Below are positions 42,524 through 50,107 of a stretch of 64,000 bases of DNA, one piece after another. The position numbers and the translations under genes were made by a program. Below the pieces are notes generated by a model. It made no database searches. It was given only the letters and a program-made list of their open reading frames with translations, and had not been told where the DNA came from. Numbering within the stretch: position 1 is the first letter of the stretch; each line of letters begins with the position of its first letter. The DNA is from Streptomyces filipinensis (lineage in GTDB: Bacteria; Actinomycetota; Actinomycetes; Streptomycetales; Streptomycetaceae): the NCBI RefSeq assembly GCF_014649495.1, contig NZ_BMTD01000004.1:186001-250000 (forward strand), written 5' to 3'.

Positions 42524-42979
42524 TCACCTCTCGGCCGCCGGAACCAGGTCCGGGTTGAACCTGTAGGAGACCGACTCCATCAGCGGCTTGCGCTTGGTGT
42601 TGTGGAAGGCCGCGATGCGCCATGTGCCGTCGGGCTGCCGGACCAGTGTGTACGTCTGGATCTTGCTGAGCGTGCGCGGTCGTTTGGTCTTGTAGGTGTC
42701 GCCGCGCCCGTTGACCAGCGCCACGTCCGGGCCGTGGAAGCGGATGTCGAGGACCTCGTCGGCGAGCTTGGTGCCCTTGAGGAAGCTCGTGAACAGGGCG
42801 CGGTGGCTGTCCACGATGTCCCGGCGGCCCTGGTAGAAGGTGCCGACGTAGGTGATGTAGGTGGCGTCCTCGGTGAACAGCTCGCCGTAGGCGTCGGCGT
42901 CCTGGCGCTCCCAGGCGGCGACGAGTTCGTCCAGTACGGCGGTGACGGCGGTGACCTCGGGGGTGGCGGGGTTCGGCAT
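42524..42979 (-). CDS. SnoaL/NTF2-like protein (SgcJ/EcaC family)
   Basis: A 151-residue cone-shaped alpha+beta fold protein of the SgcJ/EcaC group, typified by AAWERQDADAYGELFTEDATYITYVGTFYQGRRDIVDSHRALF and a C-terminal IQTYTLVRQPDGTWRIAAFHNTKR. Members are small ligand-binding proteins or enzymes of uncertain reaction. It is transcribed divergently from a MarR gene with a clear palindrome between them (43034-43051), so its expression is probably MarR-controlled. Confidence 0.82.
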   Translation of the reverse strand: MPNPATPEVTAVTAVLDELVAAWERQDADAYGELFTEDATYITYVGTFYQGRRDIVDSHRALFTSFLKGTKLADEVLDIRFHGPDVALVNGRGDTYKTKRPRTLSKIQTYTLVRQPDGTWRIAAFHNTKRKPLMESVSYRFNPDLVPAAER

Positions 42980-43033
42980 GGTGGGGTTCTCCCCTGTTCG
43001 TTAGACTGCGTGCAGATTCTGAATCTAGGCAGT

Positions 43034-43051
43034 ATCTGCATCCGTGCAGAT
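43034..43051. promoter_or_regulatory. MarR operator palindrome
   Basis: ATCTGCATCCGTGCAGAT: perfect 7-bp arms with a 4-base centre, in the 92-bp gap between the divergent SnoaL-like and MarR genes. A second related half, TGCAGATTCTGAATCT at 43011-43026, lies next to it. The size and location fit a MarR dimer site controlling both genes. Confidence 0.75.
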
Positions 43052-43071
43052 AAATTTAGGAGAGGAACCGG

Positions 43072-43575
43072 GTGATGGCAACCCCCTTGGGCGGCGGCGA
43101 CGAGCATGTGATCTTCCGTCAGTACCTCGATGCCGTAGGCCTCCAGGGGCTGGCCAGCGCCGAAGCCGCCGGTCTGCACACATCGGAGTGGTACGCGCTC
43201 AGCCTGATCGCGGTGGAGGGCGGACTCACCTCGGGGGAGCTGGCCACCAGGACCGGCCTGACCACCGGTGCCACCACCCGCCTGATCGACCGCCTGGAGC
43301 GGGCCGGGTACGCGCGTCGCGCCTCGGACCCCAGGGACCGCCGACGGGTGATCGTGGAACCGGTCCCGGACGCGCTCGCCCGGGTCGAGGAGGTCGTGGG
43401 CCCCGCCCGCCGTCACATCGCCGAGGTCCTGTCCCGCTACAGCCCCGAGCAGCGGGCGTTGCTCTTCGACTACTTCGAGCACGCCGCACCCGCGTTCCGC
43501 GCGGCCACCGAGGAGATCCGCAAGGCGGTCGCGCCGAGGCGGAGAAGGGCGGGCCGGGCGCAGGCCGGTGGCTGA
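43072..43575 (+). CDS. MarR-family transcriptional regulator
   Basis: A 167-residue MarR protein: winged helix residues about 35-105 (GGLTSGELATRTGLTTGATTRLIDRLE, recognition helix) with the wing RRASDPRDRRRVIV, flanked by dimerisation helices. The start is GTG 43072 or ATG 43075 just after AGGAGAGG. It is divergent from the SnoaL-like gene and probably responds to a phenolic or lipophilic ligand. The Arg-rich C-terminus (RRRRAGRAQAGG) is unusual but not unique. Confidence 0.9.
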   Translation: MMATPLGGGDEHVIFRQYLDAVGLQGLASAEAAGLHTSEWYALSLIAVEGGLTSGELATRTGLTTGATTRLIDRLERAGYARRASDPRDRRRVIVEPVPDALARVEEVVGPARRHIAEVLSRYSPEQRALLFDYFEHAAPAFRAATEEIRKAVAPRRRRAGRAQAGG

Positions 43576-43596
43576 CACCGCCCTGGTGCCCCGGTC

Positions 43597-44619
43597 TCAG
43601 CGCACCGCCTCCCCCGTCACCACCGGCCGGACCCTCGTCAGCAGCAGGTCCAGGAACCGCTCGGGGTGGCGGAAGGACGCGAAGTGGCTCGCCTCGCCGA
43701 TGAGGGCGAAGTCCTTCACGGGGGCGCTGACCGCCTCGTGGAAGCGGCGGACCGGCTCCGGGGGAGTGAGGACGTCGCTGTCGCCCTGGAAGAAGAAGAC
43801 GGGCAGGCGGAAGGCGGTGCCCTCGGTGTACTCGTCGATCGTCGTCGCCTGGGGGCCCAGCACCTCCGAGAAGGTCTGGGCCTTCAGGTAGGTGCGCAGC
43901 TCGCGCAGGGTGTGGAGCGGGGAGAACCAGAGGGAGCGGATCACGACCGTCTTCATGGTGTCGTAGGTGAGCGGGTCGGTCGTCACCACCGTCTTCGCGT
44001 ACTCCGCCCAGTCGTGGGCCGACCAGGCGGACGGGTCGGGCCCCATCGCCGCCACCTTCGCCCGCTGCTTCGTCTTGCCCGCCTTCTCCAGCCGGGCCAG
44101 CAGCGCCTCGTAGGCGGAGGTGTCACGGCCGCCCCCGACGATGTTCTGGTCGGTGCCGACGTACGCCGAGTACCGCTCGGGGTGGTTGCGGGCCAGGCGG
44201 AGGCCGGTGATCGTGCCGAAGCTGTTGGCCACCAGCACGACCTTGTCCACACCCAGGCGGGCGCGGACGTGGTCCGTGACCTCCAGGGCGTCCTGGTAGA
44301 GGCGGTCGAGGGTCAGCTCGCCCTGGCGCTCGGGGCCGCCCGCCGCGAAGGTCCGGCCGGCGCCGCGCATGTCCCAGCGGACGATCGTGAAGTGCCGTTC
44401 CCAGGCGCGGGTGCGCGGGGTGAAGACGAGGTTGGAGGCGCCGGGGCCGCCGTGGATCTCCAGGATCACGGGGTTCGTCCGGTCCTCGCCGCGGACGGAG
44501 ATCCACTGGTCGATGCCGCCGATGCGGACGTACGAGGACTCGTCGACGCCGTTGGCGGTGGTGATCGCGAGCTTCTTCGCGAGAGCGCGGCGCTTCAGGG
44601 CCCGGTAGGTGAGGAGCAT
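43597..44619 (-). CDS. Alpha/beta hydrolase (proline iminopeptidase-like)
   Basis: A 340-residue alpha/beta hydrolase. The oxyanion loop is EIHGGPGAS (near residue 54), the nucleophile elbow is VANSFGT (Ser near residue 133; Ala replaces the first Gly of GxSxG), the acid is in GDSDVLTPPE (near 278) and the catalytic His in EASHFASF (near 310). HGGPG places it with proline iminopeptidases and related hydrolases. It is divergent from a TetR gene; an inverted repeat in the gap (44633-44676) suggests TetR control. Substrate unknown. Confidence 0.85.
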   Translation of the reverse strand: MLLTYRALKRRALAKKLAITTANGVDESSYVRIGGIDQWISVRGEDRTNPVILEIHGGPGASNLVFTPRTRAWERHFTIVRWDMRGAGRTFAAGGPERQGELTLDRLYQDALEVTDHVRARLGVDKVVLVANSFGTITGLRLARNHPERYSAYVGTDQNIVGGGRDTSAYEALLARLEKAGKTKQRAKVAAMGPDPSAWSAHDWAEYAKTVVTTDPLTYDTMKTVVIRSLWFSPLHTLRELRTYLKAQTFSEVLGPQATTIDEYTEGTAFRLPVFFFQGDSDVLTPPEPVRRFHEAVSAPVKDFALIGEASHFASFRHPERFLDLLLTRVRPVVTGEAVR

Positions 44620-44632
44620 GGTGTTCCCCCTA

Positions 44633-44676
44633 AACTGTTTATGTCGTCAGCTGTTGCGTTTACGGTATATACAGTT
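44633..44676. promoter_or_regulatory. Inverted repeat in the hydrolase/TetR divergent promoter
   Basis: AACTGTTTATGTCGT (44633-44647) and ACGGTATATACAGTT (44662-44676) match at 12 of 15 positions as inverted arms, 14 bases apart. The region is unusually AT-rich for this window. Likely binding site for the adjacent TetR protein. Confidence 0.6.
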
Positions 44677-44723
44677 GGTGGGCGGAGTCAACGGGCTTCG
44701 CCGAGGACACCGGGAGGACCACC

Positions 44724-45470
44724 GTGGCCGGACGGAACAAGGAGCAGCAGCAGGACGGACCGCGCGATCCGCGCGCGACCCTCGCGCTGCTGTGGGGCGA
44801 GCAGGACAGGCCCACGCGCGGGCCCAAGCCGAAGCTGACGCCGCAGCGCATCGCCTCGGCCGCCGCCGAACTGGCCGACCGGGAGGGGCTGGAGGCCGTC
44901 TCCATGACCAAGGTGGCGGGCGAGTTCGGGGTCTCCGCCATGGCGCTGTACCGGTACGTCCCCGGCAAGACCGAACTCGTCGAGCTGATGGTGGAGGCGG
45001 TGCTGGCCGAGGGTCCGGACCTGTCCGGCGTGCCGGAAGAGGACTGGCGGGCGGCCGTACGGGAGTGGACCCGGCAGTGCGCGCGCGTCTACGCGGACCA
45101 CCCCTGGCTGCTCGGCGCCACCGCGATGCGCCGCCAGATCATGGGGCCCTGCCAGCTGCGGTGGCTGGACGCGGCGCTCGCCGCGCTGGAGCCGACCGGT
45201 CTGGACGGAGCGCGCCGCCATCAGGTCTTCCTGCTGCTCATCGGTCTCGTCCGCAACCTCGCCCAGCAGCGCGGCGACCACGACGAGGAGCGGGACCGGG
45301 AGTGGAACCGGCTCTCCGCGGAGCTCCTCGCCCGGTATGCCGACCGCTTCCCCGCGCTCGCCAAGGCCGTCGCCGAGGGCGCCTTCGCGGCGGACGGCAT
45401 CGATCCGCTCGACTTCGGACTCGACCGGATTCTTGACGGAGTCGAAGCGCTCGTAGCTGGGCGGGAATGA
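44724..45470 (+). CDS. TetR-family regulator (TetR_C-type ligand domain)
   Basis: A 248-residue TetR regulator with an extended N-terminus, HTH at about residues 35-80 (LTPQRIASAAAELADREGLEAVSMTKVAGEFGVSAMALYRYV) and a C-terminal domain like that of TetR itself. GTG 44724 follows GGAGGACCACC. It is divergent from the alpha/beta hydrolase and is expected to repress it. Nothing links it to the TGACG-N3-CGTCA palindromes: its own promoter carries an unrelated repeat. Confidence 0.9.
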   Translation: MAGRNKEQQQDGPRDPRATLALLWGEQDRPTRGPKPKLTPQRIASAAAELADREGLEAVSMTKVAGEFGVSAMALYRYVPGKTELVELMVEAVLAEGPDLSGVPEEDWRAAVREWTRQCARVYADHPWLLGATAMRRQIMGPCQLRWLDAALAALEPTGLDGARRHQVFLLLIGLVRNLAQQRGDHDEERDREWNRLSAELLARYADRFPALAKAVAEGAFAADGIDPLDFGLDRILDGVEALVAGRE

Positions 45471-45565
45471 CCGGTGGGGGGCGATTTGCCCCCGTGAACG
45501 GACCGTTCCCCGTCGATTACAGTGCCTAGCGTCGTACGGACGGACGGTGCCGTGAGGAGGTCTGG

Positions 45566-46681
45566 GTGGGTGCGACGTCCGGCGCCGTCTGGGGCCGATC
45601 CGAACAGCAGGACTTCCGCAGCAGGGTGCGCGGCACCCTGCTCGGGGCCGCCGTGGGCGACGCGCTGGGCGGGCCCGCCGATCCGCTGTCCCTGGAGGAG
45701 ATCCGGGCCGCCTACGGCGCCGAGGGACTGCTCGACCTGGCCTTCGGGCACGGGCGGCGCGGCACGGTCACCCACCACACCCAGCTCACGCTGTTCACCG
45801 TGGACGGCCTGATACGCGCCCAGGTACGGCGGGACACCGGGGCCTGGCATCCGCCGACCGATCTGCACCGGGCGTACCGGCGCTGGGCGGCCACCCAGCG
45901 GGACTGGGGGCCCGACGAGCGCCGCAAGGACGACGGCTGGCTCGCGCGGGAGGAGTGGCTGTACGCCCGCCGGGATCCGACCCGGGCGCTGCTCATCGGG
46001 TTCGGCGACGAGACCATGGGCACGCTGGAGTCACCGAAGAACCCCGGCGAGCTGGGGCCGGAGGCGGTGGCCCGCTCCGGGCCCTTCGGGCTGCTGGTCG
46101 GCTGGGAGCCGCAGCTGGTCGCGCAGCTGGCGGTGGAGTGCGCGGCCCAGAGCCACGGGCACCCCATCGCCTACCTGTCGGCGGGCGCGTACGCCGTGAT
46201 CGTGCATGCGCTGGCCCGGGGCGAGAGCCTGGACGGCGCCGTGCAGCGGGCCCTCGCCCTGCTCGCCGCCCGGCCGGGCCACCAGCCCGTCTCGGACGCC
46301 CTGCAGCATGCCCTCGGTGCGGTGCGGCAGGGGATCCCCGGCCCCACCCGGGTGGAGGAGCTGGCCGGTGACGGCACGGCGGACGGGCTGCTGGCGGCGT
46401 CCGTGTACTGCGCGCTGGTCGGCGAGGACGTGCGGCACGGGCTGTGCCTGGCGGTGAACCAGGGCGGGCCGTCGGCGGCGGCGGGCGCGCTGACCGGCGG
46501 GCTGCTGGGCGCCCTGCACGGCGAGACGGCCCTTCCGCCGGCCTGGCTGGCGGAGCTGGAGGGCCGTCCGACGATGCTGGAACTCGCGGATGACTTTGCG
46601 ATGGAGATGACCCAGGGCCCGGCGCTCCACGGTCCCGCCGGATCGTCGCCGGGCTGGCTGGCCCGGTATCCGCGGGCGTGA
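45566..46681 (+). CDS. ADP-ribosylglycohydrolase-fold protein lacking acidic metal ligands
   Basis: A 371-residue protein of the ADP-ribosylglycohydrolase (DraG-like) fold: GTLLGAAVGDALGGPAD (residues 24-40) and a C-terminal GALTGGLLGALHGE (near residue 310). Active members have a DDT motif in the first metal-binding loop and a DxDS-type acidic motif before the last helix. Here those positions read VTHHTQLTL (near residue 68) and NQGGPSAAAGAL (near residue 302), so the di-metal site appears lost. GGAGG lies 8 bases before GTG 45566. It may be a pseudoenzyme binding ADP-ribose or a partner protein. Confidence 0.75.
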   Translation: MGATSGAVWGRSEQQDFRSRVRGTLLGAAVGDALGGPADPLSLEEIRAAYGAEGLLDLAFGHGRRGTVTHHTQLTLFTVDGLIRAQVRRDTGAWHPPTDLHRAYRRWAATQRDWGPDERRKDDGWLAREEWLYARRDPTRALLIGFGDETMGTLESPKNPGELGPEAVARSGPFGLLVGWEPQLVAQLAVECAAQSHGHPIAYLSAGAYAVIVHALARGESLDGAVQRALALLAARPGHQPVSDALQHALGAVRQGIPGPTRVEELAGDGTADGLLAASVYCALVGEDVRHGLCLAVNQGGPSAAAGALTGGLLGALHGETALPPAWLAELEGRPTMLELADDFAMEMTQGPALHGPAGSSPGWLARYPRA

Positions 46682-46694
46682 GCCCCGTACCCGC

Positions 46695-48254
46695 CTACGG
46701 CGCCCCCACCACGTCGTCCCCCGCACCCGCGGGAACCGGCACCGCCGTCACCGCGTCCCCGTCGGTGTTGACCTTCTCGATGACGGCCAGGCGTTCGGGC
46801 GTGTCCTCGGGCTTCACGTACCCGATCACGGTGTACAGGACCAGGGACACCGCGAGCGGCACCGAGACCTGGTACTGCAGGGGCACCCCGCCGGGGACGC
46901 TCCAGCTGATGGGGTAGTTCACCAGCCAGAACGCCAGCAGGCCCGCCGCCCAGCTGGTCAGCGCCGCCGTCGGACCGGAGCGGCGGAACGGGCGGAGCAG
47001 GCCCAGCATCATCGGGATGGCGATCGGGCCCATCAGGCCGGCCACCCACTTGATGACCACCGTGATGATGTCCTTGAAGGCGGGGGAGTCGACCTGCGTG
47101 GCCACCGCCATGGACAGCCCCAGGAAGACGACCGTCGTGACGCGGGCCGCGATCAGCCCCGACCGCTGCCCCCAGGCCCGCGCGCGGGAGGACAGCACCG
47201 GCGCCACGTCCCGCGTGAACACCGCCGCGATCGCGTTCGCGTCGGAGGAACACATGGCCATCGTGTGGGCGAAGAAGCCGACGACGACCAGGCCCAGCAG
47301 ACCGTGCGGCAGGAGCTGTTCGGTCATCAGGCCGTAGGAGTCGGAGCCGTCCGGCTTCTGGGCGTGGACCAGGAGCGGCGACATCCACATGGGGAAGAAC
47401 AGGACGACCGGCCAGACCAGCCACAGGACCGCCGACAGCCGGGCCCCGCGCTCGGCCTCGTGCGCGCTGCCCGTGGCCATGTAGCGCTGCGCCTGGTTGA
47501 GCATGCCGCCGTTGTACTCGAAGAGCTTGATGAAGAGGAAGGCGAGCAGGAACACCGTGCCGTAGGGGCCGACCAGCGGCTTGCCGTGGCCGTGCAGCGC
47601 GGGGTGGTCCCAGGCGTCGAGGAAGCCGATGTGCCGCTCGCCCAGTTTCAGGACGACGGCCACGAACATCGAGACACCGGCCAGCAACTGGATGACGAAC
47701 TGGCCGAGTTCGGTCAGCGCGTCCGCCCACAGGCCGCCGATCGTGCAGTACACGGCCGTGATCGCGCCGGTGATGAGGATGCCCTGGTTCAGGGTGACAC
47801 CGGTGAACACCGACAACAGGGTGGCGATGGCCGCCCACTTGGCGCCGACGTCCACGATCTTCAGCAGCATTCCCGACCAGGCGAGCGCCTGCTGCGTGGG
47901 GAGGTTGTAACGGTTCTTCAGGTACTCCAGCGGGGAGGCCACATGGAGCCGGGAGCGCAGTCGGTTGATGCGCGGCGCGAACAGCCTCGACCCGATGGCG
48001 ATGCCGAGCGCGATGGGGAAGGACCAGGTGACGAAGGAGGTGACGCCGTAGGTGTAGGCGATACCCGCGTACCCCGTGAACATGACCGCGCTGTAGCCCG
48101 ACATGTGGTGCGAGATGCCGGAGAGCCACCAGGGCATCTTGCCGCCGGCCGTGAAGAAGTCGGAGACGTTGTCCACGCGCTTGTGCGACCAGACGCCGAT
48201 CGCGACCATCACACCGAAGTAGCCGATGAGCACGGCCCAGTCGAGACTGTTCAT
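46695..48254 (-). CDS. Sodium:solute symporter (SSS family)
   Basis: A 519-residue transporter with 13 or so hydrophobic helices. Family motifs are FFTAGGKMPWWLSGISHHMSGYSAVMFTGYAG near the N-terminus (residues about 30-62) and CSSDANAIAAVFTRDV (near 315), corresponding to the SSS signature. It imports a solute such as a sugar, organic acid or amino acid with Na+. The start MNSLDWAVLIGYFG at 48254 puts the first helix at the N-terminus; an upstream in-frame ATG at 48350 would add a hydrophilic extension covering the promoter. Two TGTTCA/TGAACA-type palindromes lie upstream. Confidence 0.85.
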   Translation of the reverse strand: MNSLDWAVLIGYFGVMVAIGVWSHKRVDNVSDFFTAGGKMPWWLSGISHHMSGYSAVMFTGYAGIAYTYGVTSFVTWSFPIALGIAIGSRLFAPRINRLRSRLHVASPLEYLKNRYNLPTQQALAWSGMLLKIVDVGAKWAAIATLLSVFTGVTLNQGILITGAITAVYCTIGGLWADALTELGQFVIQLLAGVSMFVAVVLKLGERHIGFLDAWDHPALHGHGKPLVGPYGTVFLLAFLFIKLFEYNGGMLNQAQRYMATGSAHEAERGARLSAVLWLVWPVVLFFPMWMSPLLVHAQKPDGSDSYGLMTEQLLPHGLLGLVVVGFFAHTMAMCSSDANAIAAVFTRDVAPVLSSRARAWGQRSGLIAARVTTVVFLGLSMAVATQVDSPAFKDIITVVIKWVAGLMGPIAIPMMLGLLRPFRRSGPTAALTSWAAGLLAFWLVNYPISWSVPGGVPLQYQVSVPLAVSLVLYTVIGYVKPEDTPERLAVIEKVNTDGDAVTAVPVPAGAGDDVVGAP

Positions 48255-48272
48255 GTGCTCGATCGTGGGTGT

Positions 48273-48284
48273 GTTCACATGAAC
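48273..48284. promoter_or_regulatory. Palindrome GTTCACATGAAC upstream of the symporter
   Basis: Perfect 5-bp arms (GTTCA/TGAAC) with a 2-base centre, 19 bases upstream of the symporter ATG. A related site is at 48340. Likely part of an operator. Confidence 0.5.
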
Positions 48285-48339
48285 GCGACAAGCAACCGTA
48301 AGGTCAAGTCGCGGCAAAATCGTTCTACTTGATGACTCC

Positions 48340-48357
48340 TGTTCAGTCACATGAACA
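48340..48357. promoter_or_regulatory. Inverted repeat TGTTCA-N6-TGAACA upstream of the symporter
   Basis: TGTTCAGTCACATGAACA has perfect 6-bp arms. It lies 86 bases upstream of the symporter start and just before the 3' end of the SDR gene. Together with 48273-48284 it suggests control by a dimeric regulator, not identified here. Confidence 0.5.
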
Positions 48358-48381
48358 GCGCGGAGGAGTGCGCGAGGGGCG

Positions 48382-49170
48382 TCAGCGCATCAGTTCTCCC
48401 GCGTTGACCAGCAGGGACTGCCCGGTGATGGCGCGCGAGCGGTCCGACGACAGGAACACCGCCGCGTCCGCCACGTCCCCGTCCGTCGCCAGCTCCGGCA
48501 GCGCCATCCGCTCCGTCAGCCGCCCCAGCACCTCCGCCTCCGCCACTCCTTCCGTCTGCGCGGTGAACTGGACGTAGGCCTGCACCGGCGGTCCCCACAT
48601 CCAGCCCGGCAGCACGGTGTTGACCCGGATCCGGTACGGCCCCAGTTCCCGCGCCAGCGAGTACATCGCGCTGGTCAGTGCCCCCTTCGAGGCGGCGTAC
48701 GCGGCCTGCCTCACCTGGGAGGGCGCGGCGACGGCCGACTGCGTCCCCACGAAGACCACCGAGCCGCCCCCGCCCGCCCTGAGCGCCGGCAGACACGCCC
48801 GGGTCATCCGCAGGGTGCCGAGCAGGTTCACGTCGATGACCGACTGCCAGGTCGCGAAGTCCGCGTCCTGCAGCCCGCCGAAGTGCGAGTCCCAGGCGGC
48901 CACGTGCACCACCGCGTCGACGCCGCCGAACCGGTCCCGCGCCAGCCCCGCCAGCGCCGCGCACTGGCCCTCGTCGGTGATGTCCGTCGGCCGGTACGCC
49001 GTCCGTGTGCCGTCCGGGTCGATCTCCGCCGCGCTCTTGGCGAGGTTCGCCTCGGTGCGGGCCCCGAGCACCGCGTTCCCGCCGTCCCGTACGACGGCCG
49101 CGGCGACCTGATGGCCGAGCCCGGCACCCACTCCCGATACGACGACTGTCTTGCCTGCGAGCAGGGACAT
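48382..49170 (-). CDS. Short-chain dehydrogenase/reductase in the palindrome regulon
   Basis: A 262-residue classical SDR with VSGVGAGLGHQ (residues 10-20), an HVAA in place of NNAG (near 88), the catalytic Ser in FVGTQSAVA (near 142), and YAASK (near 157). The Arg in LGARTEANL (near 37) suggests NADP(H) preference. It is divergent from the hypothetical protein at 49245, with operator site 8 between, and is likely an oxidoreductase in the same catabolic process as the genes at 21-29 kb. Confidence 0.88.
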   Translation of the reverse strand: MSLLAGKTVVVSGVGAGLGHQVAAAVVRDGGNAVLGARTEANLAKSAAEIDPDGTRTAYRPTDITDEGQCAALAGLARDRFGGVDAVVHVAAWDSHFGGLQDADFATWQSVIDVNLLGTLRMTRACLPALRAGGGGSVVFVGTQSAVAAPSQVRQAAYAASKGALTSAMYSLARELGPYRIRVNTVLPGWMWGPPVQAYVQFTAQTEGVAEAEVLGRLTERMALPELATDGDVADAAVFLSSDRSRAITGQSLLVNAGELMR

Positions 49171-49196
49171 CGGTGCCTCCCGCGGTATGGCGGTTC

Positions 49197-49215
49197 ATCT
49201 GACGGAGCGTCAGAG
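49197..49215. promoter_or_regulatory. 19-bp palindromic operator, site 8 of 8
   Basis: ATCTGACGGAGCGTCAGAG; core TGACG-N3-CGTCA is perfect. It lies in the 74-bp divergent gap between the SDR (start 49170) and the hypothetical gene (start 49245), more than 24 kb from site 7. Confidence 0.8.
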
Positions 49216-49244
49216 TATGGGCCGTCGCAGGAAAGGGGAACCGT

Positions 49245-50093
49245 ATGAGCGACGAGACCCGCAGCGAGCTGTACGCCGAGCTGGCCGCCGTAGGACCGTA
49301 CGGCGTGCGCCCCGGCCACGCGCTGATCACCATGGTGGAGCCGCACCCCGGCCACGAGTACGCCTACAACCGCTGGTACGAGGACGACCACTACTACGCC
49401 GGCGCGATGGCCATGCCCTGGATGTACGCGGGCCGCCGCTGGGTCGCCACCAGGGACCTGCAGCTGCTGCGCCACCCGGAGAAGTCGGCGGTCGCCCAGC
49501 CGGTCACCGCCGGCTGCTACCTCTCCACCTACTGGATCACCGACGGCCGCTACGACGACCACATGAAGTGGACCGTCGCCATCAACCGGCGCCTGAACCG
49601 TGACGCCCGCGTCTACCACGACCGCACCCACGTCTTCACGGCCTTCCAGGACCACGAGACGACGGTCTACCGGGACGGCGCGGCCGGCCCCCGGGACTTC
49701 CACGCCCTCGACCACCCGTACGCCGGGCTGGTGCTGGAGGTGATCGACAGCGAGTCGGCCGGGCAGCGGGCCGAGCTGCTGCGCTGGCTGCGCGGCCGGC
49801 ACCTGCCGAAGCGGCTGTCCGGCTCCCCGGCCGCGATGGTGACCGTGTTCCGCCCCACCCCGCTGCCCGGCGACCGCATGACCTACGTCCGCCAGGTCGA
49901 GGGCGTGGACACCCGGCTGACCCTGCTGTGGTTCCTGGAGGCCGACCCGAGGGAGTGCTGGGCGGAGCACTTCACCGGGCTGGACACGGACGTGTCCGAC
50001 GCCGGGCTCGGCCGGGTGGAGCTGGTGGCCCCGTTCGTCCCGACCGTCCCCGGCACCGATGCCCACGTCGCCGAACTACGCGGACCGGCGTAG
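49245..50093 (+). CDS. Hypothetical protein, possible ferredoxin-like alpha+beta barrel
   Basis: A 282-residue soluble protein of no family I can name. Visible are MVEPHPGHEYAYNRWYEDDHYYAGAMAMPWMYAGRRWVA (residues about 31-68), resembling the first half of EthD/antibiotic-monooxygenase-like dimeric alpha+beta barrels, and a second AGLVLEVIDSESAGQRAELLRWL (about 162-184) that may begin a repeat of the same fold. It is rich in His, Tyr and Trp. AAGGGGAA lies 6 bases before ATG 49245. It sits behind operator site 8, divergent from an SDR, so a role in the palindrome regulon is inferred. Confidence 0.65.
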   Translation: MSDETRSELYAELAAVGPYGVRPGHALITMVEPHPGHEYAYNRWYEDDHYYAGAMAMPWMYAGRRWVATRDLQLLRHPEKSAVAQPVTAGCYLSTYWITDGRYDDHMKWTVAINRRLNRDARVYHDRTHVFTAFQDHETTVYRDGAAGPRDFHALDHPYAGLVLEVIDSESAGQRAELLRWLRGRHLPKRLSGSPAAMVTVFRPTPLPGDRMTYVRQVEGVDTRLTLLWFLEADPRECWAEHFTGLDTDVSDAGLGRVELVAPFVPTVPGTDAHVAELRGPA

Positions 50094-50107
50094 CGGGCGG
50101 CGGGGCC

